From: Aristolochia californica | Taxonomy: Eukaryota; Streptophyta; Magnoliopsida; Piperales; Aristolochiaceae | Assembly (NCBI GenBank): GCA_029961685.1 | Contig: JARWKL010000006.1 | Span: forward strand, 5,332,001 to 5,396,000 | Reading direction: 5' to 3' | Length of the DNA stretch: 64,000 nucleotides | Shown here: one piece after another, positions 1 to 10,994 of the stretch | How positions within the stretch are numbered: the stretch's first letter is position 1 | Layout: every line of letters starts with the position of its first letter | The notes under the pieces: generated by a model | Database searches by the model: none | Seen by the model: the letters and a program-made list of their open reading frames with translations, nothing else | Told to the model about the DNA's origin: nothing | Program-made: the position numbers and the translations under genes

Positions 1-455
1 CTCTTGACGTCAACACCAATCCAGCATCCACAACTCGTCCTCCTTCCTGGTTAGCTCATGCTAACCCTTCTCCCTTTCTGGAATTTTCTTGAAAGAGATG
101 ATCATCTCTTGCAGTTCGGAAGAGAAAGGTAATTCCTCTTCCTTTTCCTTCCAAGATCTCCTCAAAGACTCCCCAATGGATGCAGCAAACCCCCAAGAGA
201 GTTCACGCCAAGAACCCTAGAATAGGGAGCCTAGAAGGAACCTAAATTATCCTAGTTTATGCTAATTCCGAAATTTCTTTATTTCTCCATCCTTACCCTT
301 TAAATAGGGTAATTAACATCAACATAGGTTAGGGTTATAAAATCCAATTCTACCCCTACCTTTAAGTCTTATTACAAATCAATAAAATTCAAAATTAAAA
401 GCAACATAAATAATGAAAGTAAAGTAGATGACCCAGTGTTATTGAGTCCATAATA
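1..455 (-). repeat. Partial LTR of gag-only gypsy copy A, cut by window edge
   Basis: This stretch is a near copy of 2229-2683 and of the inner part of the LTRs at 18796-19738 and 21187-22128. On the minus strand it is the 3' LTR of copy A, because the poly-C tract that serves as the minus-strand polypurine tract starts just past it, at 460. The outer end, and so one target-site duplication, lies outside the window. Confidence 0.85.
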
Positions 456-1928
456 TCTGCCCCCCCCCCCACGGAGATCGAGGTTGTCCTCAAGCTCGGA
501 AGCTGGGTAGACCTAGTGGAAGTTGTCGAGCTGCTCCTATGCTTCGTTGTTGTGGCTAATTGCTGCCCAGTAATGGCATGCAGGGAGATGTCCAGTGGTT
601 CTTCCTCTACCATATCCTCTGTCACCTCGATATCCTCATCTTCAACCTTATCGATCAAAAACAATCTTTTGCACTGATGCCCAGCCCGATATGGTTCATC
701 ATAGTTGTAACACAGATTCTTAGCCTGTTGTTCCGCCATCTCAGCACTTGTCAATTTTTTTATATAAGGAGGTGTAGGATGACTAGATCTCGGATTCCCT
801 GTCAAAGTAATACCCGGGTTGTTTCTCGGAGGAATGTGCTCCCCTTGCCCCGTGGATGGAGCACTCCGCTCCCCTGACCATGGAGGTAGTCTGTGATGTG
901 CCTTCTGTCACAGTTCTAAAGCACGAGCTATATTCATAGCGCTGGATAAGTCAACAGGTGCATAGAGCTCCACCTCAAGCTTTAACGCCTCAGTCAGTCC
1001 TGCTGTAAACAACACAACTTGCTGATCCACTTGTACCATACTGTTGGCTCGTGCTAATTTTTCCTGGAATAGTTTTTGATATTGCTCCACGGCCCCAGTT
1101 TGGCGTAAAAAAACCAAATCTCCCAAAGGGTTACTGTAAGCCGGAGGACCAAAATGGAGAGAGCACAGTCACTTAAATTCATCCCAATCTACCACGTTGC
1201 TATCAACCTCAACTAGTTGGTACCAAAGTTGTGCTTCCCCTAGTAAGTGGAAAACAGCCACGTTGACTCGGTCATAGGCTGGGACTCGCTGATGGCTAAA
1301 TTTTTTTCACATCGATACAGCTATATCAAAGGGTCTTCTGACCCATTATAAGTAGGGAATTCCATTTTAGTATACCTCGGAATAGTACCTCCCCCCTGGT
1401 AGAAGTGTCCCCCCCCGGAATGAGGGGTCCTTGCTGTTCTGAGAAACTCGTGCGCCTAGGAAATTTATCTCCCCCTCTATTATATGAATGGTCCCCTCCT
1501 CTCTGATCTGGAATGAGAGGTACAGTGCCTCCCCCCTGGTTGAGGTGTCCCCTCGGAATGAAGGGTCCTTGCTGATCCAAAAAAATCGTGTGTCTAGTAA
1601 ACTCATCTCCCCCTCTGATCTGCGAATGGTCCCCCAGAATTAGGTTCTTGCTAGTGCTCAGGCTAGTCTCCTTGCTATCCATCTTTCCTTTCAAGCTTTC
1701 CAAACTGAGAGTGAACTTCTCCTCCAATACAGCAAATTTCTTGCCAGTAGTCAGACCAGTCTCCATGCTATCCATCCTTCCCTTCAAGGTCTCTATATCA
1801 ATATCAATTTTGGAGAACCTCTCTAGGACTGTATCAAATTTTCTTTCAAGCAATTTAAAGTATTCATTGGTGCTTCTCTCTGTCGGGTTACCCTGCTCTG
1901 ATACCAAGTTGTTATGGTCCCTAGCCAT
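456..1928 (-). pseudogene. gag of gypsy copy A (broken)
   Basis: This is the gag of a plant Ty3/gypsy element and would form the capsid of a virus-like particle. On the minus strand it starts at an ATG (1928) that lies 19 nt inside the LTR and reads MARDHN, then NLVSE across the primer-binding site at about 1896-1906. Further on come a capsid-like stretch ending near EQYQKLFQEKLARA (about 1090-1030) and a zinc knuckle (CX2CX7HXC, LCYNYDEPYRAGHQC) near 710-660, in which the second Cys is changed to Tyr. Frameshifts near 1330 and 830 break it into three pieces. No protease, reverse transcriptase or integrase follows: the knuckle region runs straight into the poly-G polypurine tract (460-470) and the LTR. 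Confidence 0.85.
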
Positions 1929-2683
1929 GGATCTAGTAACTCGGCGAGGTATAGATGAATCCAGCACGTTAAGAGGGTTTGACTGACTGTAATGATCCAA
2001 GAACAACCTGTTCTCTTTGCTGAATTCGTTTCCCTTGAAAAGGAGTTTCCTTTTCTTAATTATGGATGAAACCAGAGAATCAATGGATCTCCTTGATGCC
2101 CCAACGTGGAACCCCCTTTCTTATGACTCACGTCAAGGTAGGGTTTCCTCTACCATGCAATACTTGTATCTTACGTAAAAAGAAACAGAATTCTAATCTT
2201 CAATACATGGAACAAGATTAAGAATTACCTCTTGACGTCAACACCAATCCAACAACCAGAATTCATCCTCCTTCCTGGTTAGCTCACGCCAACCCTTCTC
2301 CCTTTTTGGAATTTTCGTGAAAGAGATGATCTTCTCTTGCAACTCGGAAGAGAAAGGTAATTCCTCTTCCTTTTCCTTCCAAGATCTCCTCAAAGACTCC
2401 CCAATGGATGCAGCAAACCCCCAAGAGAGTTCACGCCAAGAACCCTAGAATAGGGAGCCTAGAAGGAACCTAAATTACCCTAGTTTATGCTAATTCCGAA
2501 ATTGCTTTATTTCTCCATCCTTACCCTTTAAATAGGGTAATTAACATCAACATAGGTTAGGGTTATAAAACCCAATTCTACCCCTACCTTTAAGTCTTAT
2601 TACAAATCAATAAAATTCAAAATTAAAAGCAACATAAATAATAAAAGTAAAGTAGATGACCCAGTGTTATTGAGTCCATAATA
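1910..2683 (-). repeat. LTR shared by gypsy copies A and B
   Basis: The LTR begins TGTTATGG on the plus strand and ends CCATAATA, a slightly decayed inverted terminus (CCATAACA in the young copy). It is 774 bp, about 170 bp shorter than the LTRs at 18796 and 21187. For copy A it is the 5' LTR, with the primer-binding site at its left. For copy B, which starts immediately to the right with a polypurine tract (2688-2698), it acts as the 3' LTR. Confidence 0.85.
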
Positions 2684-3022
2684 TCTGCCCCCCCCCCCTT
2701 TAGAGATCGAGGTTGTCCTCAAGCTCGGAAGCTGGGTAGACCTGGAGGAAGTTGTCGAGCTGCTCCCATGCTGCGTTGTTGTGGCCCATTGCTGCCCAAT
2801 AATGGCATGCATGGAGATGTCTGGTGGTTCTTCCTCTATCATATCATTTGTCACCTCGATATCCTCATCTTCAACCTTATCGATCAAAAACAATCTTTCG
2901 CACTGATGCCCAGCCCGATATGGTTCATCACAGTTGTAACACAGATTCTTAGCCCACCGTTCCGCCATCTCAGCACTTGTCAACTTTTTTATATAAGGAG
3001 GTGTAGGATGACTAGATCTCGG
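2684..3022 (-). pseudogene. gag 3' end of gypsy copy B, truncated
   Basis: This repeats 456-794 almost exactly. It has an 11-C run at 2688-2698 (minus-strand polypurine tract), the acidic tail and the zinc knuckle LCYNCDEPYRAGHQC. Similarity stops at 3022, where the plus-strand gypsy LTR begins. With copy A this gives the order LTR, internal, LTR, internal, the pattern left by unequal recombination between LTRs. Confidence 0.8.
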
Positions 3023-3399
3023 TGTTATGGACTCCATAGCATCAAGAGTGGCGAACCGGAGATGAGAATAGATGGAGTAAACTTGTATTTCAGTACCTTA
3101 GGGGTTTAATTGTAATTTGAAGTTCAATAAGGGTCAAATTATAATTATAGAACCTTTGACGTTTTCCTTGATCTATTTAGGGTGTCAAGTGATTGAAGGA
3201 AAGACAAGAATTGATCAATTAGCTTAGACGAGATCAGGTACTCTCCCTAAGGAGGCCTAAGGTTGGAGCTCCTTCAAAGGCTCACGTTCCTACATCATTG
3301 GGGGTACAAAGACCCCCAAATCCTTCTCTTCTTTGTCAGCCAATTTGGAAGCAAGGGGAGGTCGTCGGGTGACTCGATCCATGACTAGAGAACCTAATA
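3023..3399 (+). repeat. 5' LTR of plus-strand gypsy
   Basis: It starts TGTTATGGACTCC, very like the minus-strand LTR start of the neighbouring family, and ends CCTAATA three bases before the primer-binding site TGGTATCAGAC. The left edge coincides with the abrupt loss of copy B homology, which supports an insertion boundary. No matching 3' LTR was found. Confidence 0.6.
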
Positions 3400-4532
3400 T
3401 CGTGGTATCAGACAGGACCACCATTGGCGATTCCTCTTCCCCTGCAGAAATTTGGAATTTTGTGGAAGAGAACCATGCTAATCTACAATCTCAAATCAAT
3501 GGCCTTGATGGCAAATTTTAGATGTTGTTGTCCCGAGTGGAGGAGGACTTTGCTCAGCTTTTCGCCCAGATGGCTTCTTCCTCATGCACAGCAGAACATC
3601 ACCACCCTCGGCCCACGCCACCACCTCCACCCCTGCGCCAAACACCACCACCTCGTGGGGGCATCAATCCAGCAACCCCTACCGTGCCCAGGTACAGAAA
3701 GCTTGATTTTCCAACGTATGATGGGTCTTCCGACTCTTTAATGAGGTTACATAAGTGTGATCATTTCTTTTCCAATCAAGGAACTCTGCCCGAGGGCAAG
3801 GTTCAATTAGCTGCCTTCCACATGTTCGATAAAGCGCTTATGTGGTTTCATCAATTCAAAAAATAGTTTGTGGTCTATGATTGAGAATTTTTCAAGGAAA
3901 ATTGTGTGCTACGGTTTGGTCCTCTGCTTCGCAGCAACCCAGTTGGGGATTTGGTTAATTTAAAACAGCTTGGAACTATAGAACAATATCAAAAATTGTT
4001 CCAAGAAAAACTTGCCCGTGCAAGTCATTTGGTGCGACTTGAACTTTATGTCAGTTTGTTCACTGCTGGCCTCGTGGAACCACTTCGCCTAGAAGTGGAA
4101 TTGGAAGCCCCCACCTTCCTAGCCCACACCATGAATTTGGCAAGAGCATTGGACACCAAACAACACCTCTTCCGAGATTCATTAACCAAACGTCCACCAT
4201 GGCAACCTCGCCCACAACCCAATGACCCTTTTTCCCCTAACCCAAGGCCTCAACCCTCAACCCCCTCTCCAACACCACCACCTGGATTTATCAAACGCCT
4301 TACAAAAGCAGAAATTGATCAGAGAAGGGCTCAAGGACTATGTTTCAATTGTGATGAAAAATTCGTCAGTGGCCATCAATGCAAAAGACTCTTTTGGGTA
4401 GAAATAGAAGACCCCTCAGAAGATGACTTTCGGGAGGATGTGGACCAAACCGAGGAGAAGGAACCAGAAATCTCCTTCCACGCAATGACAGGCCTGCACA
4501 ACACAAATACCATCAGGTCCAGGCCACCATGA
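3381..4532 (+). pseudogene. gypsy gag (plus strand, broken)
   Basis: The first ATG (3381) lies 19 nt before the LTR end, the same position as in the minus-strand family, and the frame runs through the primer-binding site. Visible parts are a proline-rich linker (3600-3690), the capsid stretch EQYQKLFQEKLARASHLVR (about 3980-4030) and a zinc knuckle LCFNCDEKFVSGHQC (about 4340-4385), followed by an acidic tail. Stops at 3519 and 3864 interrupt it. This is a relic of a capsid gene. Confidence 0.8.
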
Positions 4533-4807
4533 ACCATCATATTCTACTAGCATTGGTGGACTTAAGCAGCACACATAATTTTATAAGCAGCCAGGCAACA
4601 CAACAGTTGGGTTTATCACTACAGCAGAAATCAGGAATATCAGTCTCAGTGGCTAACAGTGACAAGGTTACCACTGTCGGTTTCGGTTCAGCAGTGCCCT
4701 TTACTATTGAGGGTCACTCCTTTGTAGCGGATTTTTTGGTCATACCACTGGCTGGTTTTGACATGGTATTGGGCATTAAATGGTTACAACGATTGGGTCC
4801 GATCTAA
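4529..4807 (+). pseudogene. gypsy aspartic protease (decayed)
   Basis: The fold of a retroviral-type aspartic protease is recognisable. The usual active-site motif DSGST reads DLSST here (LVDLSSTHNFI), so the aspartate is kept but the glycine position is lost. The flap region and the closing motif DMVLGIKWL are present. A stop follows at 4805, before the reverse transcriptase. In a working element this enzyme would cut the Gag-Pol polyprotein. Confidence 0.75.
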
Positions 4808-4881
4808 TGGGATTTCCAATCCCTTACCATGAGTTTTACACAGGACAGCCATTCGATCACCCTCTAGGGCACTAGCGCCCA

Positions 4882-5984
4882 GTGCCCATGCAGCCTCCAA
4901 ACACTTTCCGTGGTCCTTCAACGGGGGATAACTTAGCTTCATTGTTGGTCGAATATGCGGATTTATTTCAGGAACCTGCAGACCTTCCACCTATACGAGT
5001 TTGTGATCACAGAATTCGTTTGAAGATAGGCACAGAACCAGTGGTAGTGCATCCCTACTGCTATCCACATGTGCAAAAAGATGAGATAGAAAAGCAATGT
5101 CAACAAATGCTCCAATAGGGTATTATTCAGCCTCACCATTCCCCCTTTTCGTCCCCGGTATTGCTGGTAAAAAAATCAAATAAATCTTGGCGCTTTTGTG
5201 TGGATTACCGTGAACTCAATGCTCACATCATCAAAGATAAATTTCCAATTCCGGTGGTAGATGAATTATTGGATGAGCTACACGGATCTCAATTATTTAC
5301 CAAGTTGGACTTGAAATCTAGGTACCATCAGATTCGGGTTTATTCGAAGGATGTCGAAAAAACTGCCTTCCGCACCCACCATGGTCACTACGAGTTCTTG
5401 GTGATGCCATTTGGGCTATCCAATGCCCCGTCCACCTTTCAAGCGCTTATGAACGAGGTATTTCGCCCTTTCTTACTGAAGCATGTCTTAGTTTTTTTTT
5501 ACGATATACTGGTCTATAGCAAAACTTGGGAAGCACATTTGCACCAATTGAGACAGGTTTTCACAATTCTCCGAGCACACCATTTATTTCTCAATTGAGC
5601 CAAATGTGACTTTGCCACTTCCGAAGTAGCTTATTTGGCACATGTGATCTCTGCCTCTGGGGTGAAACCAGACTTCAGCAAGATATAGGCTGTTATGGAA
5701 TGGCCCATACCTCACTCCGTTATAGCTTTGAAAGGGTTCCTTGGTCTCGTAGGATATTATAGAAAATTTATCAAAGAATATGGTTAGCTAGCAGCACCAT
5801 TGCACAATTTATTGAAGAAGTATGCCTTTCAGTGGTCTCAGTTGGCGGACTCCTCGTTTATCCAATTGAAACAGGCATTAGGTGTCAGCTCCGGTTCTCC
5901 AATTGCCAAACTTTGCCTATAATTTCATCAACATAGATTCCTCATCTTTAATGGTGGACGAGGAAATGTCCAAATAGTCAGCGA
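4882..5984 (+). pseudogene. gypsy reverse transcriptase / RNase H start (decayed)
   Basis: Reverse transcriptase motifs follow in order: [20 protein letters not shown] (about 5195-5250), [31 protein letters not shown], and the catalytic box at about 5490-5520. The box reads [10 protein letters not shown] instead of VFFDDILVYS, so the first of the paired aspartates is replaced by Tyr. Then come the connection region (VGYYRKFIKEYG) and an RNase H start near 5900-5975. In-frame stops lie near 5116, 5596, 5686 and 5786. Integrase is absent. Confidence 0.85.
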
Positions 5985-6001
5985 GGGGGGGGGGGGGGGG
6001 G
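5985..6001. repeat. 17-G homopolymer at the gypsy 3' breakpoint
   Basis: An uninterrupted run of 17 G marks the place where gypsy homology ends. It could be a slippage-expanded remnant or a sequencing or assembly artefact. Confidence 0.9.
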
Positions 6002-7440
6002 CTCTGCCATGCTTCTCCTTTCTCTCTATTCATCATGCATTGAAGGGCAGCCCCGCAGACGTGTCTTGTCTTGGTGTTTATGCAGCTCTTCGATTCATTA
6101 TTTCTCCAGAAAGGAAAACCTTCTTGCTTACAGAGTTAAGTTCTGCAACTAATACTGACCAAGGTTCGGGTTGCGTTCACCTTAAGAACGTGATATCTAC
6201 AACAGAGATGCAGAGCAGTGATGACCGCCATTAATTTCTCTGGATCCCATCAGGCGTCTAAGCCATCTTCCACTTGAGAGCCTCTTTATTCGACAAAACA
6301 ATAAAATTTGCTGCCCACTTAGCTTCGCTGATTATAGTTCATGAATTGCGAATGATTATTCTAGTCGGACAAAACGGATTGGAGGTGGGTTGTCCATTTT
6401 TCACGGCATTATTAATGGAAGAGAGACCCAGTATAGATCAGATGTTCAAGACACGCATTCAAGCAATCTTTGTTCAACTTTTGAAACAAAGAAAAAACAA
6501 TGACATCCTTGAATTCTTCGAATTAATCTGAATTCTGATATCAGGAAATCAAGAGGCGGTTGATTGATGAAAAGGCCAAAAGAAAGACACAGAGGTCCCG
6601 CAATCATGCAACTAACCAGATTTTTTCTTGGTAATTCGTCTCGTCAACATGAGAGGGACGAGTCGATCATGCCGTGGCTTAATCTTCACAGCAAGTAACG
6701 GTGGCCCTCTATTTCCTTCTTCTTTCTCGCTGTCTAACAGGGCAAGAATTGTCCTGAATCGAAGCCATGAAACTTCAAATTTCACTTCCCGTTAACGGAA
6801 ACTACAAACGGACAAACTGGGCAAAAAGTTACTCCGATATGGAAGACGCAACCAACGGAAGGAAGAAAGGAAGATTACTAGACATGGCTGGCTTGCAAGC
6901 TGGCAACTCGTTGGTTTCGAAATCACAAAATTAAATGTAGAAGGCCGCTCAGCCAGGTCTCTTTCAGTTAGAAGTTGGAAGACACAGACCTTCGATCAAA
7001 CAGCTTCTGTCACTGCTGTAAAATTGGGTTGCTCCAATTTCAAATCTCCTCTTGAATACTCTTTCATTTCTTCTCCAAACCGATTGATCATTTGCAGAAT
7101 CCCAGATTCAGAGTGTAGACGAAGGATGGAAGAAGCATTCCAGAAAATTCTACACTGTAGTTCGAAGTTAATTAGTACTTGTAGTTTCTGAATGAAACAA
7201 TACATTTGTTTGGGAGGTAAAGGAGAAAGCTCCACGTTCTACAAATTGGTCCCCAAAATGGATCATCGTGGTCCTCCCATGATCTGTCGCATACATGTGT
7301 CACATGCCATGTCTCTATTGCTTGGCCCGTAAATTTTCTTTTATTTAGAAAGGGAGTTTTGGAGAAAAAACGGTACATAATTCTTTTATTAGTTTTAATT
7401 ATCTAATTAAAGAATGCAGTTGAAGTTTGAAGGAGTGGCA
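6002..7440. other. Unassigned region upstream of the AGP gene
   Basis: No transposon or gene family is recognised here. Short open frames near 6274-6531 and 6996-7378 have no domain I can name and no supporting signals. The last few hundred bases probably include the distal promoter of the AGP gene. Confidence 0.4.
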
Positions 7441-7570
7441 ATGAGTATGTAGATTTTTGGGGTATCAATGGAGGACTTGAAATTGTTCAGGTCAATCACC
7501 ACCACAATCTTAAAGCACACGTCCTTTGTGGGTTGTCAATCCTTCACCTCTGCCTTCTACTTCCTCTCTC

Positions 7571-7578
7571 TATATATT
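7571..7578 (+). promoter_or_regulatory. TATA box of the AGP gene
   Basis: TATATATT lies 126 bp upstream of the AGP start codon. A CT-rich leader follows (a CT microsatellite at about 7673-7698), a common layout for a plant core promoter with a pyrimidine-rich 5' UTR. Confidence 0.65.
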
Positions 7579-7703
7579 ATTGCCTTTCCTCCACCTCTCT
7601 TCTCAGTCTACCAGTCTAGACGTCTCTGCTTCCCTACTTCTCTTCCGGACTCTCTCCTTCCAACAGCATTCGCTCTCTCTCTCTCTCTCTTTCTCTCAGA
7701 GAC

Positions 7704-8312
7704 ATGGCAATGACGGGCACCAATCTCTCTCTGGCTATGTTCCTAGCCCTCCTTGCAACCTGCATTGCCCAGCCGACGACCGCCCCCACCTCTTCTCCTA
7801 CCACCGGCTCCCCTCCTCCATCTACCTTGGCTCCGCCTCCAAGGTCAACTCCTGCTCCTGTGTCATCTCCTCCTCCATCTACCTTGGCTCCGCCTCCAAC
7901 GTCAACTCCTCCTCCTGTGGCATCTCCTCCATCTACCATGGCTCCGCCTCCAACGTCAACTCCTCCTCCTATGGCATCTCCTCCATCTACCTTGGCTCCG
8001 CCTCCAACGTCAACTCCTCCTGTGGCATCTCCTCCATCTACCTTGGCTCCACCTCCAACGTCAACTCCTCCTGTGGTATCTCCTCCGGTGGCGACTCCAC
8101 CAGCCATGACGTTGGCTCCTGGTCCCTCCTCCTCACCCACTTCCCCACAGCCTGAAGTGCCCACTGCCGCTCCTGCTCCTGGATCAACGATGACTCCCAC
8201 TTTGTCCCCAATGTCACCATCAACCCCTGCCGACGGTGGATCTGGTGCAGCTTCTGTCGGGGCAAGCATGGGCGTGCTGGCATTTCTCGGAGGGGCCGCT
8301 CTCCTCTTTTGA
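7704..8312 (+). CDS. Classical arabinogalactan protein, GPI-anchored
   Basis: A single-exon gene for a 202-residue proline-rich cell-surface proteoglycan core. Residues 1-23 (MAMTGTNLSLAMFLALLATC, then IAQ) form a secretion signal. Residues 24-175 are Pro, Ser, Thr and Ala with many Ala-Pro, Ser-Pro and Thr-Pro pairs, the sites that are hydroxylated and carry arabinogalactan in this family. Five repeats of the type PPSTLAPPPTSTPP fill the first half. There is no Lys or Tyr. The C-terminus (about 177-202, GGSGAASVGASMGVLAFLGG onward) has small residues followed by a hydrophobic tail, the signal for a GPI anchor. The first ATG of the transcript region is used, and a second Met lies two codons later. 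Extracellular, at the plasma membrane. The AGP class is clear; the exact paralogue is not. Confidence 0.92.
   Translation: MAMTGTNLSLAMFLALLATCIAQPTTAPTSSPTTGSPPPSTLAPPPRSTPAPVSSPPPSTLAPPPTSTPPPVASPPSTMAPPPTSTPPPMASPPSTLAPPPTSTPPVASPPSTLAPPPTSTPPVVSPPVATPPAMTLAPGPSSSPTSPQPEVPTAAPAPGSTMTPTLSPMSPSTPADGGSGAASVGASMGVLAFLGGAALLF
7815..8085 (+). repeat. In-frame tandem repeat inside the AGP gene
   Basis: Five units begin near 7815, 7872, 7926, 7980 and 8031. Spacing is 57, 54, 54 and 51 bp, always a multiple of three. The units are nearly identical in DNA and differ by gain or loss of single proline codons. Confidence 0.85.
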
Positions 8313-8470
8313 GATCCTTAATCACTTGTCATTGATTTGGGGGTTTTTTTATTTAAAAATTTGATGTAGAGGGAGGTAAAAACATTTGTGTATTCATTCC
8401 TTTGGTGATTTTTGTAGCTTTCATTTGTGGAGATTGATCGCATGTTACAGTACCATTTTGACCCTAGATA

Positions 8471-8476
8471 AATAAA
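8471..8476 (+). promoter_or_regulatory. Candidate polyadenylation signal of the AGP gene
   Basis: AATAAA lies about 160 bp after the stop codon, in an A-rich stretch. Confidence 0.4.
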
Positions 8477-8499
8477 AAAAGAGTCTCATTTCTTGGTTT

Positions 8500-10389
8500 G
8501 TCTACTTTATCGTCTACAGCTCGGTACGACTAAAAATCTAATCTACTCTTTTGACTGATTCTTCCTTCATGATCAACAAACCCGTGATTCCAACTGCGGC
8601 ATATCAGATGCTAAAATGCCACGGACAAATCGCAGACTGTCTTTAAAGCTGCCATCGAGAAGCCCATGAAGCAAGCACACAGGAGAAATTTCAAAGAGAA
8701 AGAAAACGCAGAAAGAGAAACGACAAGCAGAGTCGAACCCTTTATTAAAGAGGACAGAAGGGGGTAAAATGACAGAGAAGATGGGTAGATGGACTTGTGG
8801 TGGAGAAGATAGAGTGATAGAAAAGTAGGTGCAAGCTGTAAACTGGATTCATGCGGGAGACTGAGTGATGTTGCTTTTGGAAATGGCAGTTGGCAGTGTA
8901 ATCGTTTCGTGGTGGGACTGCGGCTTTATGGAGGAGTGGTTGTTGCTATGTCAATTTGACGACAAAGGAGACATGAGTCCGATAGCGAAAGCCACATGGT
9001 CTTCGTCCCCACAAGCTCTTGTTTGCTTTGCACTCACACCAGAGAGAGAGAGAGAGAATGCGAGAAAGAAATATCTAATCCTGCTATCCATTTAGGGCTG
9101 AGATCTGGGAGGGTTTTTGCACGCTAAAATTCATATAATTTACAGGTTAAGCTTTCAGTAATACATGATTGAGATAGGGACAATAGAAGGAAGCAAATAT
9201 AAACCTTAATTCACATGGAGATTCCAAGAGCCTGAAAGTTGGTATTCTTCCTCAACTTTTCTTGCGGTCCGTCTTGAATCTTCCTTCAGACAACTACAGA
9301 ATACCTACTGAATACTTTAAATGCTTCTGCCCAGCCTAACAAGCACAAACAGAAATTCAAAGTATAATAAATGAGATAAGTATGAAGTATGGTTAAGGTT
9401 TTGGAATAATAACTCTGCGTCACCTTTTCAATGTTACAATTACTCTCGTCTTCTCTTGTCTCTCTCCTCAACTAATTGCAAATTATATCATTTGATCTTA
9501 AAACGTTCTCTTAGGGAACATTTTTTAAATGAATTAATTAAGTCTAAACTCTGGAAAGATTACTAAATAGAACCTTAATAATTAAGCTATAAATAGCCTA
9601 AAGAGGTCTACATTGACCGAGAAAATTGCATTTCTAACAAATTCATGCCAATCTATCGAATTTTGTAATTCTTTCTCTATTTATTATGGTTTAGTTAAGT
9701 TTCTTAGGTTTAGATATAGCAGCTAACTTGGTTCTATAAGATACTTAGCAAAAACATTGATTAATTAACTTTTTAATAGTTAAATTTTAAGATATATTTG
9801 ATTTTAATAAAATGTTGTAGTTGTGTTTGTTAATAGTTTATTTACCTATTGATATGTTGTATATTTTTTCATCCATAAGTAAAGAAACAAGTTATGGAAG
9901 ACTCTTTACATGTTGTAGATAAAAGGGGTAATAAAATATGTCTCCCTTAAAGTTTCCATTTCAAGATTTCCATCCAACCTTTTAACAAATAATTTGGAAC
10001 TAATCATAGTATTTTAAAGATATTAGACAAATATGTAACATCAAATCAAGTCTCTACTATGACCAAAATTTGAGTGCTATCAACCTATCATTCAGATAGT
10101 TCAGCTCATCGATGAAGAAACAAAAGCATGATGAATTTATCATTCGAATGAGTGCTTGGATCAGTTGAATGAGTCTCCAAGCATTTGAATGGTAAGGCAA
10201 GAAAAAAGAGAAACAAAAACCCCAAAAAACAAGATGTTCAAACATTTCCCCCATGCCTCATCTTGCACACGTGTGCAGCATTCGAACTCACACGTGAGAA
10301 TTTTGCATGTGCGAGAAAAAAAACTCTTCTCGAATGATGCATTCTCTCCTATTCCGTCCGCCCTAGCCACTACTCCTCCACATCTCTTC
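8500..10389. other. Intergenic DNA with no recognised gene
   Basis: AT-rich sequence with a GA microsatellite (about 9040-9058). The open frame at 8865-9095 resembles no family I know and ends in the GA repeat. From 9480 to 10050 the sequence is very AT-rich, and I see no terminal repeats. Confidence 0.4.
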
Positions 10390-10910
10390 ATCGGCCAATA
10401 CATTCTCTTTGATTTTGTCTATCCCAGCCACTACTAGTGTCACTGCTCTTCCCAATCGCTACCAATGACGTTACTCTCCCTAGCCGTTGCCAGTGCCACT
10501 GCCCTTCTACATCTCTTCACCAAACGATGCAATTTCGACCACTACCAGTGACGCTGCTCTTTCACATCTCTTCACCGGACGATGCGATTCCATCCGCCCC
10601 AACCACTACCAGTGTTGTTTCTCTTCCACATCTCTTCACCGGACAATGTGATTTCGTCCACCCTAGCAGCTACCAGTGTTGTTGCTCTTTTATATCTCTT
10701 CATCAGATGATGCGAATTCTGTCCACCCCAGCCGCTACCACTACCGCTACTCTTCCACATCTCTTCATTGGATGATGCGTTCTCTTCGATTTTGTCTGCC
10801 CCAACAACTACCACTGTTGATGCTCTTCCCAACCGCTACCAATGCCACTACTCTTACCAGCCGCTCAAAGTGCCACTACTCTTCCACATCTCTTCACTAG
10901 ACAATACATT
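10390..10910. repeat. Degenerate 64-66 bp tandem array
   Basis: The phrase CACATCTCTTCACCGGACGA or a close variant recurs at about 10563, 10627, 10691 and 10756. Diverged units also lie on the left (about 10500) and right (about 10885). Each unit contains CCACTACCAGTG. The array directly precedes a copia 3' end and may be a low-complexity internal region of that element. All frames give Ser/Thr/Pro/His-rich peptides, so it is not a convincing gene. Confidence 0.8.
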
Positions 10911-10994
10911 TTCTTCAATTCCGCCCGCCCCAACCACAACTAGTATTGCTCTTCCTTTCTACCAGTGTCGCTGCCCTTTTGTTTCTACAAACCC

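Larger units (their letters stand above)
3023..5984 (+). mobile_element. Degenerate Ty3/gypsy retrotransposon, 3'-truncated
   Basis: This is a plus-strand gypsy element with a 5' LTR, a tRNA-Met primer-binding site (3403-3413), gag, protease, reverse transcriptase and the start of RNase H. It is inserted into the internal region of copy B. It ends inside the RNase H region next to a 17-G tract, and no integrase or 3' LTR is seen. Several in-frame stops and changed catalytic residues show that it is dead. Confidence 0.8.

Noticed and set aside
6040..6531. Possible gene downstream of the gypsy remnant
   Set aside because: Two short frames with no recognisable domain, separated by stops; no splice signals that would join them convincingly.
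7634..8269. Long minus-strand and alternative-frame open frames over the AGP gene
   Set aside because: They are produced by the repeated proline codons of the real gene and begin and end without gene signals; the plus-strand frame has a signal peptide and GPI tail.
8865..9095. Possible small gene
   Set aside because: No domain, no clear promoter or conserved motif, and the frame ends in a GA microsatellite.
10390..10910. CRISPR-like array
   Set aside because: Units vary along their whole length with no distinct spacers, and the sequence is plant nuclear DNA.
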